64,000 nucleotides of DNA from assembly GCF_015864825.1 (NCBI RefSeq), contig NZ_JADYWL010000003.1, positions 361,190 to 425,189 on the forward strand. Reading direction: 5' to 3'. Made by a program: the position numbers and the translations under genes. Below are positions 1-7,665 of the stretch, piece by piece. Below the pieces are notes generated by a model. The model did no database searches. It had not been told where the DNA came from and worked only from the letters and a program-made list of their open reading frames with translations. Positions within the stretch are counted from its first letter, which is position 1, and each line of letters begins with the position of its first letter. The DNA is from Psychrobacter sp. NZS113. Lineage in GTDB: Bacteria > Pseudomonadota > Gammaproteobacteria > Pseudomonadales > Moraxellaceae.

Positions 1-141
1 ACGCTAGCGAATCGCAAGAAGCTTGAGAAGGTGATTGAGAAAATGGAAGCAGAAATCACCCTAGGTCTGTTTCATTACGCTAAGTACTTTCCAAAAAGTG
101 ATAAAGCGGCAGAAATGGTAGCGTTGAACGATCGCAAATAA
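1..141 (+). pseudogene. Tyrosine recombinase (integrase) N-terminal fragment, truncated
   Basis: The reading frame is open from the window edge to a TAA at 139-141, giving 46 residues. They match the end of the arm-type DNA-binding domain of phage-type integrases (DUF3596 type): an ANRK motif, then KMEAEIxLGxF, then YAKYFPKSDKA. In intact integrases this domain precedes a core-binding and a catalytic domain of roughly 250-300 residues. Here the frame stops about ten residues after the YFP motif, and no integrase sequence follows. It is therefore most likely the scar of a lost genomic island or prophage. The 5' part lies outside the window. The family call is confident; calling it a pseudogene assumes the frame has not been broken by a sequencing error. 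Confidence 0.72.
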
Positions 142-529
142 TATTGCTAACTCTCTCATTTTGAGCTCTATATTTAATCAGGTACTGGTTTGGCACGTTT
201 CTTAAATATTGATAGCTGCTTTGATAAGCATATGACAATTCAGGTAATGGTAACGCCTAAATATAGCCAAAGAGTTTTTTCTTTTCTGCAAAAAACTAAG
301 CATAGGTCTAATATTCACTTTAATTGGCTAAAGTTTACACAAGTTACTTACGCTTACATTATTAGAAACAATTAACTATCTATTTCCTATCAAGTCTTCC
401 GCTATGATATTTAACAAACAAATGTATTGGCGATAAATGTCAATGGTAACAACTAGATACTGATGTTTTTAGTTCTCGCCATTGTTTCTAAGTGAAGAGC
501 ATAATTTGAGGCGTACATAGGGATAGGTT
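142..529. other. AT-rich gap between integrase scar and glycosyltransferase cluster
   Basis: No convincing gene is present. A 61-codon frame from a TTG at 190 has no ribosome binding site and no recognisable domain. The stretch probably carries the promoter for the glycosyltransferase cluster and could contain an attachment-site remnant, but I see no clear direct repeat. Confidence 0.4.
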
Positions 530-2167
530 ATGGCGTTCGATAAGGGAGTTACTACTAAAGTAGGTTTGGAATATGTAATAGGTGGGGAGATTGTAAAAAG
601 CTCCTCTGTAAATAATCATGTCGAAAAAGACCCCTTACAAACCCATACAACGGCTTTAAGTTTTCAATTGATGACACGTGCAGAGCCTCCGAAACTAGTC
701 ATTGCCACCATACAATCTCTCCTTGCGGTAAAAAAAGATTGTGATGAAATTATTATTATCGACAACAATAATACTGATCCATCTATGTATAAACCGTTGG
801 AAGCGTTTTGTGCCAGTTTGGACCCCGAGTTAAAGGTCTATTTTTATCACATTGACGCGGTGGACGGATTTAAAGCGGGTGCTCTGAATTTAGCATTGGG
901 ACTTATGAGCCCAGATTGTACGCACATTGTCGTCGTTGACAGTGATTATCAAGCATTACCACATGCTAGAGTGTCAATAGCTGATGCTATCAAACAGTAT
1001 CCTGCTCACACTCTACTTCAGTTTCCACAGTTTTACCGTAACGCTGGACAAATAGACATCCATAGCGAATTAAACCACTATTTCAATCATCACTTATACC
1101 GTCCTTTTAATCGCAAGCGTGCGCTATCAACAGGAACTTATGCGGTGATACGCCGCTCAGATCTTTTAAGTTTAGGAGGCTGGTCAGGTGCATCGATTAC
1201 TGAAGATGCGCAGATGGGTGTTCTGATGCATCAACAAGGTTTGCGTAGTCAATTCATACCTAAAATCATTGCCATCGGTTTATTACCCAATACATTGAAT
1301 GATTTAATGTGCCAGCGTCGACGTTGGATCTATGGAAATATGCAAGTAATAAACAATTACTTCTCGATAGATAAGCCTTCAATGTGCCGAAAATATCTAG
1401 AGAAAAGTCAAACGTCGACTTCTGTTATCCCTCTTAATCGATACGCTATCAATAGCATAAAAGTAAAAGATGTCGGCGAACATCTACTCTATGCGCGTGC
1501 ACACTTTTCTCAGCTCAGCGCTTGGATAAACTTTACTGGTTTCTTTATTTTTCTACAACTATGTACGCTACTTATCATTACCAGTGCACTCTTTGTCCCT
1601 AAGATTCTCGATATTAATACCAGCTCAACTTTGCTCATGCCTTTATATCTAGTGTACGCAGGTTATACAGTCTTCTTACTAAGGCGTTTATGGGCATATA
1701 TGCAGGATCAGGTGCCGCTGAATAAACAAGTGAATAAAAACTATCAACCAACTATGAAAATGCGTTTGAGAGCATGGTTAATGCATTTGAATTTTTGGGA
1801 GCTTGGGGCTCTATCGTGGTTACCCGTTATATGGGGTAGTGAAAAACCGTTTATATGTACCCCAAAGCAAAAGTATATTCATAATCAGCCCTCATTACAG
1901 TTGGCAAATATAGTGGCTTTACCTAAGCTGCTATTGGCAATAAATATCATCACAGCGCTTGTAGTAGCACCGTTCTCACCCCTTTATTCTCCGATATTAT
2001 TTATTTGTGCGTTGACAGTTTGTCTGTTAAAAATCAGTGCGGCAAAAGTGGCATTTGATAACTTTGCTGCTACAGAGCCAAAACTTAACAGTATCAGGAT
2101 TAAGTCCAAATCTGTGGTCAAGCATGCGCGAAAACAAATCAAACCCCTAGCGCCGCCTAAGATTTGA
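530..2167 (+). CDS. Membrane-bound family 2 glycosyltransferase, processive type
   Basis: This 545-residue protein has the GT-A signature of cellulose-synthase-like family 2 enzymes. There is an IIIIDNN nucleotide-binding strand near residue 75, a DSD metal motif at 137-139, a TED catalytic-base motif near 224-226, and QRRRW at 262-266, the QxxRW element typical of processive synthases. At least four membrane segments follow (about 332-356, 367-385, 420-440 and 460-500). Unlike classical synthases, no membrane helix precedes the catalytic domain. A weak GGATAGG-like ribosome binding site precedes the ATG. It is the first of four same-strand glycosyltransferase genes, so it probably builds and perhaps extrudes the polymer or lipid-linked glycan. 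The sugar donor cannot be deduced. Confidence 0.82.
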   Translation: MAFDKGVTTKVGLEYVIGGEIVKSSSVNNHVEKDPLQTHTTALSFQLMTRAEPPKLVIATIQSLLAVKKDCDEIIIIDNNNTDPSMYKPLEAFCASLDPELKVYFYHIDAVDGFKAGALNLALGLMSPDCTHIVVVDSDYQALPHARVSIADAIKQYPAHTLLQFPQFYRNAGQIDIHSELNHYFNHHLYRPFNRKRALSTGTYAVIRRSDLLSLGGWSGASITEDAQMGVLMHQQGLRSQFIPKIIAIGLLPNTLNDLMCQRRRWIYGNMQVINNYFSIDKPSMCRKYLEKSQTSTSVIPLNRYAINSIKVKDVGEHLLYARAHFSQLSAWINFTGFFIFLQLCTLLIITSALFVPKILDINTSSTLLMPLYLVYAGYTVFLLRRLWAYMQDQVPLNKQVNKNYQPTMKMRLRAWLMHLNFWELGALSWLPVIWGSEKPFICTPKQKYIHNQPSLQLANIVALPKLLLAINIITALVVAPFSPLYSPILFICALTVCLLKISAAKVAFDNFAATEPKLNSIRIKSKSVVKHARKQIKPLAPPKI

Positions 2168-2323
2168 ACGGTATTTGAAGACAAAAAATTATTAACTCTT
2201 AGCCTTAAAAAAAGGTCCATTTTTGAAGACAGGCGTTATACCAGTATCTTTAATAATTTACCTGTACAAAACCTGTCGTGCTTGCCAATTTAAAATAATC
2301 GCTATTTTTACTTTGAGGTTTAT

Positions 2324-3679
2324 ATGTCTTTCACTCATTCTGTTGGTTTTATAAGCTCTACTGATATTGATAATAAACGCCCTAGCGCAATAACCAATGA
2401 ACCATTGCGCATAGCAATTATTGCACACTGCTTGTATCCTATTGCCCAGCCATATGCAGGTGGACTTGAGATGATTACGCAACTCATTTGTGATGAGCTC
2501 GTTGCTCAAGGTCATGAGGTACTGCTATATGCCCATAAAGACAGTCGAACACAAGCAACCTTAGTCCCAATGCTAACCCGAGCTGAGTTTGAGGCCACTG
2601 TCTATGAGAACGAACATGACACGGTAGGAATGAGCCGCGAGGAAATGTATCAATACTTGGTCTATCAACGTGTACTGCGTGACATTATTGAGCGTGATGC
2701 TCGCGGTGAAATTGATATCGTGCACAATCATAGTCTCCATCATATCCCGATGATGACAGGTCAAGCATTTGGTGCTCGATTTTTTACTACTTTTCATACC
2801 CCTATTTTCCCGCAGTTGCGTCTGGCACTGTTGACGTTACGTCATGGTACAAACACTCAGTTTACCGCCATCAGCAAACACCAGCAGCAGCTTTTTTCTG
2901 AGTTCGTCCCCTCACATGTCGTTTACAATGGGGTTGATGTTGAATCTTTTATTGCTAACACTCAGCCTACGGATAGTTTAATTAGAGAGAATGGCGAGTT
3001 TTATTTTTGGTACGGACGTATTTGTCCTGAAAAAGGCACGCACTTGGCCATGCAGTACTGTATTGAAGCTGGGAAAAGACTCATTATTGCTGGCCCTAAA
3101 AGTAATGAAGATTACTTTAATGAACAAGTAGCGCCTTTATTATCTCAAGACCGTAAAAATGGCGAACAAAAATTGTTTGATTATATTGGTCATGTGACTA
3201 AGGAAGAGGTAAATCACTATCTCGTTCAAGCAACTGCCATGCTATTTACCAGTACGTGGGATGAACCTTATGGATTGACACTGGCCGAAAGCTTGGCGTG
3301 TGGTACACCAGTGATTGGTTTTGATGTGGGGGCAAGCGCTGAAATCGTCACGCCTAATACAGGTATTATCGTTGCTAAGGAAGATAAAGAAGCCTTTATA
3401 AAGGCGTTTTCCGAGATTAAACACATATCACGTCAGGCTTGCCGCGAACGCGCTTTACAGTTTTGCTCAGTATCAGCGATGGTAGAAGGATATCTTGCAC
3501 TATATAAAGCAGCAGTAAGAGACAGTCAGCTAAAAAAGGGCTTTTCCAATTCACGAAATGAGCCGCTGGCACAGAGTGCCTTTATCCATGATAAGTCAAA
3601 TTCGTTAACGGGTTCAAATCCTAAATTAAACCATACGTCAAACGATTGCTGCATCACTATGAGCCTTGAGGAGCGTTGA
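2324..3679 (+). CDS. Family 4 glycosyltransferase (GT-B fold)
   Basis: The 451-residue protein begins, after a variable 25-residue leader, with IAHCLYPIAQPYAGGLE, the glycine-rich acceptor-side loop of GT4 enzymes. The C-terminal half holds the donor-binding domain: YGRICPEKGTH, then DEPYGLTLAESLACGTPVIGFDVG, which contains the E-x7-E motif of the family. It should transfer a sugar from a nucleotide donor in the cytoplasm. The last 50 residues are low-complexity, polar and probably disordered. The start ATG lies about six bases after TTTGAGG. It ends two bases before the next gene, so the two are very likely translationally coupled. Confidence 0.85.
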   Translation: MSFTHSVGFISSTDIDNKRPSAITNEPLRIAIIAHCLYPIAQPYAGGLEMITQLICDELVAQGHEVLLYAHKDSRTQATLVPMLTRAEFEATVYENEHDTVGMSREEMYQYLVYQRVLRDIIERDARGEIDIVHNHSLHHIPMMTGQAFGARFFTTFHTPIFPQLRLALLTLRHGTNTQFTAISKHQQQLFSEFVPSHVVYNGVDVESFIANTQPTDSLIRENGEFYFWYGRICPEKGTHLAMQYCIEAGKRLIIAGPKSNEDYFNEQVAPLLSQDRKNGEQKLFDYIGHVTKEEVNHYLVQATAMLFTSTWDEPYGLTLAESLACGTPVIGFDVGASAEIVTPNTGIIVAKEDKEAFIKAFSEIKHISRQACRERALQFCSVSAMVEGYLALYKAAVRDSQLKKGFSNSRNEPLAQSAFIHDKSNSLTGSNPKLNHTSNDCCITMSLEER

Positions 3680-3681
3680 GT

Positions 3682-4893
3682 ATGCGTCTTGGCTATTACG
3701 CACATCATCACGGCTCAGGTCACTGCCGTCAAATTGATAAACTTGCGGCGCTATTACCGGCGGATGTAAGAAGACAATTAATAGTATTTACGAGCTTAAG
3801 CCGAGATGACTATGACTTCACCGCTGTTGATGAGACACAAATTGTAAGGCTGCAAGCAGAAGATGAGTGTGCAGATGATGTGCTAAAGGGTCGCGCAGGA
3901 GAACATTGGCAACCAGATAGCCTCCATTACTCGCCTGTTGGTAATAGCAATATTCAAAGACGTAGCCATCAAATACTAGATACGGTTTATCAGCATCATA
4001 TTGATTTGATGATTATCGATGTGAGTGTTGAAGTGGCGATGCTATGCCGCGCTGCTAGTATTCCTTATCTTTATATCAGGCTTCCTGGTATTCGTGATGA
4101 TACCCCGCATCTTAATGCCTTTGCTGGTGCTCTTGCTTTACTAGCGCCTTATCCTCGTCTACTGGAGGCTGCTATGACGCCTGAATGGGTAGGTAAAAAA
4201 ACGCTATATCTTGATTTCATTAATGCGGTGCAACAAAAAGAGCTCACTTATAATGAATTTATAAAAATACTGGTGAAGTTAGATGCTTCAAATTCAAAAG
4301 ACTGGAAAGAAGCTCCACATACGATCATTACGGTTATTAAAGGCTACGGTGGACATCAGGCCATTGACATGAAATTACCCGAGTTGCGCCAGCTATTACC
4401 CAACGCTTTTATCATATCACTTGGTCCTATAAACGATAATATGCGATGCCACGTTGATATTGCCGCACAAGTGAATGATGTCATACCATTTATACAACAT
4501 AGTGACTATCTACTGATGGCCTGTGGTCTGAACGCAGTTGCGCAAGCCTATAATTATGCGACGCCGCTTATTGTTCTACCGGATGAGCGTCCGCATCAAG
4601 AGCAAGACGTGATGGCGCAAGCACTAATAGACCAAGAACGTGCATTGAGCTGGCAGCAATTTAAAACCCTGCTCTCTCATAAACAATCTCATATAGATCC
4701 GAATGGACTGCCTACAAATACGGCGCAACCCGTACAACCTAAATTAATTTCAAAGTCTAATAATGCAAATCGCAACAGAGACTGTTTAACTGCTGCCCAA
4801 GAATTTATGAATAGTACGACTGAATATCCAACGACTAAAGCTTGGTTCGAAAAGTGGTTACTTCCTCAACTTGAGTTAAATCCTGACTACTAA
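3682..4893 (+). CDS. MurG-like glycosyltransferase
   Basis: I place the start at the ATG at 3682, preceded by GAGGAG, two bases after the upstream stop. A TTG six bases earlier is also in frame. The protein (403 residues) opens with RLGYYAHHHGSGH, like the glycine/histidine loop of MurG and family 28 enzymes. It later carries a donor-binding region (LLMACGLNAVAQAYNYATPLIVLPDERPHQEQD) resembling the GT28 C-terminal motif in which a conserved gene-end glutamate/glutamine pair contacts UDP-sugar. No membrane helices are evident. The true MurG belongs to the cell-division cluster, so this is a paralogue devoted to another glycan. Confidence 0.7.
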   Translation: MRLGYYAHHHGSGHCRQIDKLAALLPADVRRQLIVFTSLSRDDYDFTAVDETQIVRLQAEDECADDVLKGRAGEHWQPDSLHYSPVGNSNIQRRSHQILDTVYQHHIDLMIIDVSVEVAMLCRAASIPYLYIRLPGIRDDTPHLNAFAGALALLAPYPRLLEAAMTPEWVGKKTLYLDFINAVQQKELTYNEFIKILVKLDASNSKDWKEAPHTIITVIKGYGGHQAIDMKLPELRQLLPNAFIISLGPINDNMRCHVDIAAQVNDVIPFIQHSDYLLMACGLNAVAQAYNYATPLIVLPDERPHQEQDVMAQALIDQERALSWQQFKTLLSHKQSHIDPNGLPTNTAQPVQPKLISKSNNANRNRDCLTAAQEFMNSTTEYPTTKAWFEKWLLPQLELNPDY

Positions 4894-4978
4894 TAACTTC
4901 AACACTAATGAACAAACTCTCAATAATATCCAACGCATCATGAAAAAAGTAAAATAATAAAAGAGGCGATAACGACTG

Positions 4979-5965
4979 ATGAACATAAAACCCATGTCTA
5001 CTGTTAAAGATGGTACTGACCATGTGCCAGTAACGGTTATCACCACCTGTTATGGGCGCAATCGCCATCTTTATAATCTACTCAGCAGCCTTATGAACGG
5101 TAGCGTCCAGCCTGACGAAGTCATCATCGTCAATGACGACGCTGACCCAAAGCGGTTGGCTGAATTTTCTTTAAACATCATAAAACTGCCTACTATCACT
5201 GAAGAAGCGCCCGATATATCAAATAAAAAAGGTTTTGATATTGGGCGCAATCGTAATGTGGGTGCAGCGCGAGCCACTCATGACACGCTTATATTTTTAG
5301 ATGTTGATTGTATAGTAGCGCCGACGTTTATTGAGCAATTAAGCATTAAGTTGCAACGATATCCTGACTCCTTACTCATGGGTCAACCGCGCTATCTCAC
5401 GCGTCCTTTGTCAGATGAAGAAGGCTTAGAGTTACAAAGTGGCATGCTAACTGCCTGCTTTTTAAATGAACTGTCTATCTACAACCCTTATCGTTATAAT
5501 TTCGATGAGGCTGGCTGCATTGCCACCTCAATAAAGCAGACGGTTATTAAGCAGACCGATGATTACGGTGCGTTTTGGAGTTTATGCTTTGCGATTAAAC
5601 ACCAACAGTTTGAGCATATAGGTGGGTTTGATACTCAATACATCGGTTATGGAGCCGAAGATACTGACTTTGCTTTTACTGCGCGAAAATTAGATATCGA
5701 CTTTTATCTTACAGCTGACATTGTTTACCACCAGCAGCATAGCGTCTATCGGCCACCTCTTAATCATCTAGATAGCATCATCATCAATGCCAATCGTTTT
5801 TATGAGAAATGGCAGCATTGGCCAATGGAGGGGTGGCTTAAGCAATTTTCAGATATAGGACTTATCCGTTGGACAGCGGTACAGTCGACGCCGATAATTG
5901 CGTTACGGAAACCTAGCCCACATGAGATAGAGCAAGCACACTGCCCTAATGCACCTTATGTTTGA
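4979..5965 (+). CDS. Family 2 glycosyltransferase with galactosyltransferase-type C-terminus
   Basis: The 328-residue protein has a GT-A N-terminal half: VTVITTCYGRNRHL, EVIIVNDD near residue 50, and a DVDC metal motif near 105. The C-terminal motif GGFDxxYIGYGAEDTDFAFTAR is the WGxEDxD-like element of the Glyco_transf_7C domain found in chondroitin-polymerase and galactosyltransferase-type enzymes. It is soluble, with no membrane helices. It follows the MurG-like gene by 85 bases and probably closes the transcription unit, because a gene on the opposite strand comes next. Two alternative in-frame Met codons lie at residues 1 and 6. Its role is likely the addition of a side or second sugar to the product of the cluster. 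Confidence 0.8.
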   Translation: MNIKPMSTVKDGTDHVPVTVITTCYGRNRHLYNLLSSLMNGSVQPDEVIIVNDDADPKRLAEFSLNIIKLPTITEEAPDISNKKGFDIGRNRNVGAARATHDTLIFLDVDCIVAPTFIEQLSIKLQRYPDSLLMGQPRYLTRPLSDEEGLELQSGMLTACFLNELSIYNPYRYNFDEAGCIATSIKQTVIKQTDDYGAFWSLCFAIKHQQFEHIGGFDTQYIGYGAEDTDFAFTARKLDIDFYLTADIVYHQQHSVYRPPLNHLDSIIINANRFYEKWQHWPMEGWLKQFSDIGLIRWTAVQSTPIIALRKPSPHEIEQAHCPNAPYV

Positions 5966-6143
5966 ATTTTTAGTTAAGGCTTAATACTGACGAACTGTCT
6001 CTACTTCTTGCGGCGACGCACTCATTTCGCGGCGTTCAAGATCCCAAGTATGCTCGTATCAAAAATGGGCAGTCTTGCCATTATCATTAATAGTCGTAGT
6101 GGCAGACCTAATGCTTGCACCAACTGTAGTTGTTCTCAAGCGG

Positions 6144-6214
6144 CTAAGGACGCTATTAGAAGACCAGTACTAATGATACATTTAATTGTATCTTCTTCGT
6201 CTCAACGTCCTTAG
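6144..6214. repeat. 71-bp nested imperfect inverted repeat
   Basis: Outer arms CTAAGGACG (6144-6152) and CGTCCTTAG (6206-6214) are exact complements. Inside, AGAAGA (6158-6163) pairs with TCTTCT (6191-6196), and ATACA pairs with TGTAT around 6176-6190. It sits in the gene-less 270 bp between two convergent genes. It has no T-run, so it is not a typical terminator. It could form a structured RNA or a single-stranded recombination site. Confidence 0.45.
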
Positions 6215-6236
6215 GCAAATTGAAGTAAAGTGCCAA

Positions 6237-6974
6237 TTAGCTCAGTAGTTGGTCGAGCATACTTTGATACTTATCTTTTTTATCGGTAATCTTACTACGT
6301 TCCTCTGCGGCATTGGGCACTGGCTCTTTAGAGTCTTCTACGTTCTTATCAAAAGTCTTTAGCTCAGCTTCTGTAGCGTACAGCAGCCTATTAAGCATCA
6401 TAGCAACTGCCTTTTCAGAAACGTCATGCGTCATACTAAAGGCTTCAGAGGTGAAATCATCTTTAAGCTTAGATGCCCATTGATAGATATTAGCTATTGT
6501 TGCACTGTGTTTGTCATCTTGATCAGATTTACTAGATGTCTCTTTGTCATTAGAATCAGATTTACTATCTTTATCAGAGATAAAATCATCCTTAAGTTTA
6601 GATGCCCATTGGTAGATATTGGCTATCGTCATACTGTATTTATCATCTTTATTAGATTCATCTTCTTTGTCAGATTCATCTTCTTTATCAGATTCATCTT
6701 CTTTATCAGATTCATCTTCTTTGTTAGATTTATCATCTTTATCAGATTCATCTTCTTTGTTAGATTCGTCTTCTTTGTTAGATTCGTCTTCTTTATCAGA
6801 CTCAGCCTTTTTTTCATCATTGTAATCTTCGAAGTCACCGTCTTCATACATTACTGTATCACCTCTCAAGACCTCAACACCCGTTAACCCATCATTTGAA
6901 GGAGCTTCTGTTGTATTCTCAAGAGATTCCAAAGCACTCTTGATGTTATCGTTATTAGTAGGATCATTTGACAT
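6237..6974 (-). CDS. Highly acidic repeat protein of unknown function
   Basis: I do not recognise a family. The 245-residue product has no signal peptide or membrane helix. It contains a run of six-residue units of the type DKEDES/NKEDES (about residues 58-112), then two copies of a block reading TIANIYQWASKLKDDF, separated by another acidic linker. After the second block comes a predicted helical C-terminus. The start ATG is preceded by AAGGAAT. The charge pattern suggests a cytoplasmic, largely disordered protein that could bind cations or basic partners, with the aromatic 16-residue block as a possible docking motif. It runs convergently with the glycosyltransferase cluster, so the link is positional only. 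Confidence 0.72.
   Translation of the reverse strand: MSNDPTNNDNIKSALESLENTTEAPSNDGLTGVEVLRGDTVMYEDGDFEDYNDEKKAESDKEDESNKEDESNKEDESDKDDKSNKEDESDKEDESDKEDESDKEDESNKDDKYSMTIANIYQWASKLKDDFISDKDSKSDSNDKETSSKSDQDDKHSATIANIYQWASKLKDDFTSEAFSMTHDVSEKAVAMMLNRLLYATEAELKTFDKNVEDSKEPVPNAAEERSKITDKKDKYQSMLDQLLS
6639..6800. repeat. Nine tandem 18-bp units within the acidic protein gene
   Basis: The plus strand shows nine head-to-tail 18-bp units of the form TTCATCTTCTTTATCAGA with a few substitutions. Each unit encodes six residues, so gain or loss of units keeps the frame. The regular period and near identity make copy-number variation by slippage likely. Confidence 0.9.
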
Positions 6975-7045
6975 GATTTATATTCCTTATTATTGAAGTA
7001 TATTTACACTTAATAATAAGTCAGTACAATCTTGTACTGCGTATC

Positions 7046-7337
7046 TTAATGTAGATTGTTTTGTTCTAAAATGTTTATAAATGCTGTAAAACCTTCATTT
7101 GCTCGAGCTTTCAAACGGTTACTTGTCATCACGCGGACACGATTGCGCCAAGTGATGGCATAGCTTTAAGCTTCAAATTTTTCGACCAGATTTACATCTT
7201 CATGACAAGGTATATGGTCAAAGCCGCCCACAGCAATATAAGCTTCACTGCTAGAACGTAAATCTGCCCCATGAACATGATGAGGTCCCATCTTATCTTA
7301 GTAATGAGCGATATAATCCTCTCGCGTTTACGGTATC
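7046..7337 (-). pseudogene. Decayed C-terminal part of a family 2 glycosyltransferase
   Basis: Read on the minus strand, the segment encodes DTVNA, then after a one-base shift TREDYIAHY, a stop (TAA), DKMGPHHVHGADL, AYIAVGGFDHIPCHEDVNLVEKFEA, a second stop, and finally RVRVMTSNRLKARANEGF. These blocks follow the order of the C-terminal half of a family 2 glycosyltransferase subgroup (HGANLxxRxxAYLxVGGF, then a HEDVxLVExLEA block, then VxTSxRxxxRAxGGF). Two in-frame stops and one frameshift show that it is dead. The N-terminal half is not visible upstream. It differs from the intact GT2 genes nearby, so it is not simply a broken copy of one of them. Confidence 0.72.
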
Positions 7338-7365
7338 AAGTATGCCTAGCTATCAATGTTCATCA

Positions 7366-7393
7366 CCCCAATCTCACAATTGGGGCTTTTTTT
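7366..7393 (+). terminator. Rho-independent terminator-like hairpin
   Basis: CCCCAAT (7366-7372) pairs with ATTGGGG (7379-7385), followed by C and a run of seven T. It has no intact gene directly upstream on the plus strand and resembles the hairpins at 11507 and 27554. Confidence 0.75.
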
Positions 7394-7563
7394 GTCCGCA
7401 AAATATAGACTGTAGTGGAAATAGTTATTTTCAGCGTCAATGAGCATGCACCATATAAGAACGTAAGAGGATTAATTTGGTGCACTTCTTCGTACTCTCT
7501 AAATAACGTAATTCCCTACAAAAAACAAAGCCTGTTCAGATGGTACATTTAGGAGGCGAGTTT

Positions 7564-7641
7564 ATGGTTATTTTGTCACTTATTTTTTTATTTTATTTTA
7601 TTTTTGCTGTTGGCATAAAGGTTGCTTTTTCTAAACCATAA
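7564..7641 (+). CDS. 25-residue single-helix membrane microprotein upstream of codB
   Basis: An ATG at 7564 follows a near-perfect ribosome binding site (AGGAGG at 7551-7556, seven-base spacing). The product is MVILSLIFLFYFIFAVGIKV plus AFSKP: one hydrophobic helix with a basic tail. The TAA at 7639-7641 is 24 bases before the permease ATG. Length, strong Shine-Dalgarno and position match the small accessory subunits found before some sodium symporters and other membrane complexes (KdpF and CydX are classic small subunits). I infer that it is translated and may associate with the CodB-like permease. No homology search was possible. Confidence 0.6.
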   Translation: MVILSLIFLFYFIFAVGIKVAFSKP

Positions 7642-7665
7642 CCTCCAGAGTAAGGATATTAAGTG

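Noticed and set aside
190..375. 61-codon frame from a TTG start
   Set aside because: No ribosome binding site, no domain and poor codon pattern. It lies in an AT-rich gap.
6008..6214. 68-codon frame after the glycosyltransferase cluster
   Set aside because: It overlaps the nested inverted repeat, has no start signal and shows no known motif.
6144..6214. Integron attC site
   Set aside because: The ends lack the GTTRRRY and RYYYAAC core sites, and no integron integrase is visible.
6639..6800. Regular repeats that might be a CRISPR array
   Set aside because: The units are head to tail with no spacers and encode a six-residue period inside a gene.
7346..7393. Possible 5S rRNA tail before the hairpin
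   Set aside because: The sequence upstream encodes the glycosyltransferase pseudogene, so no 5S body is present.
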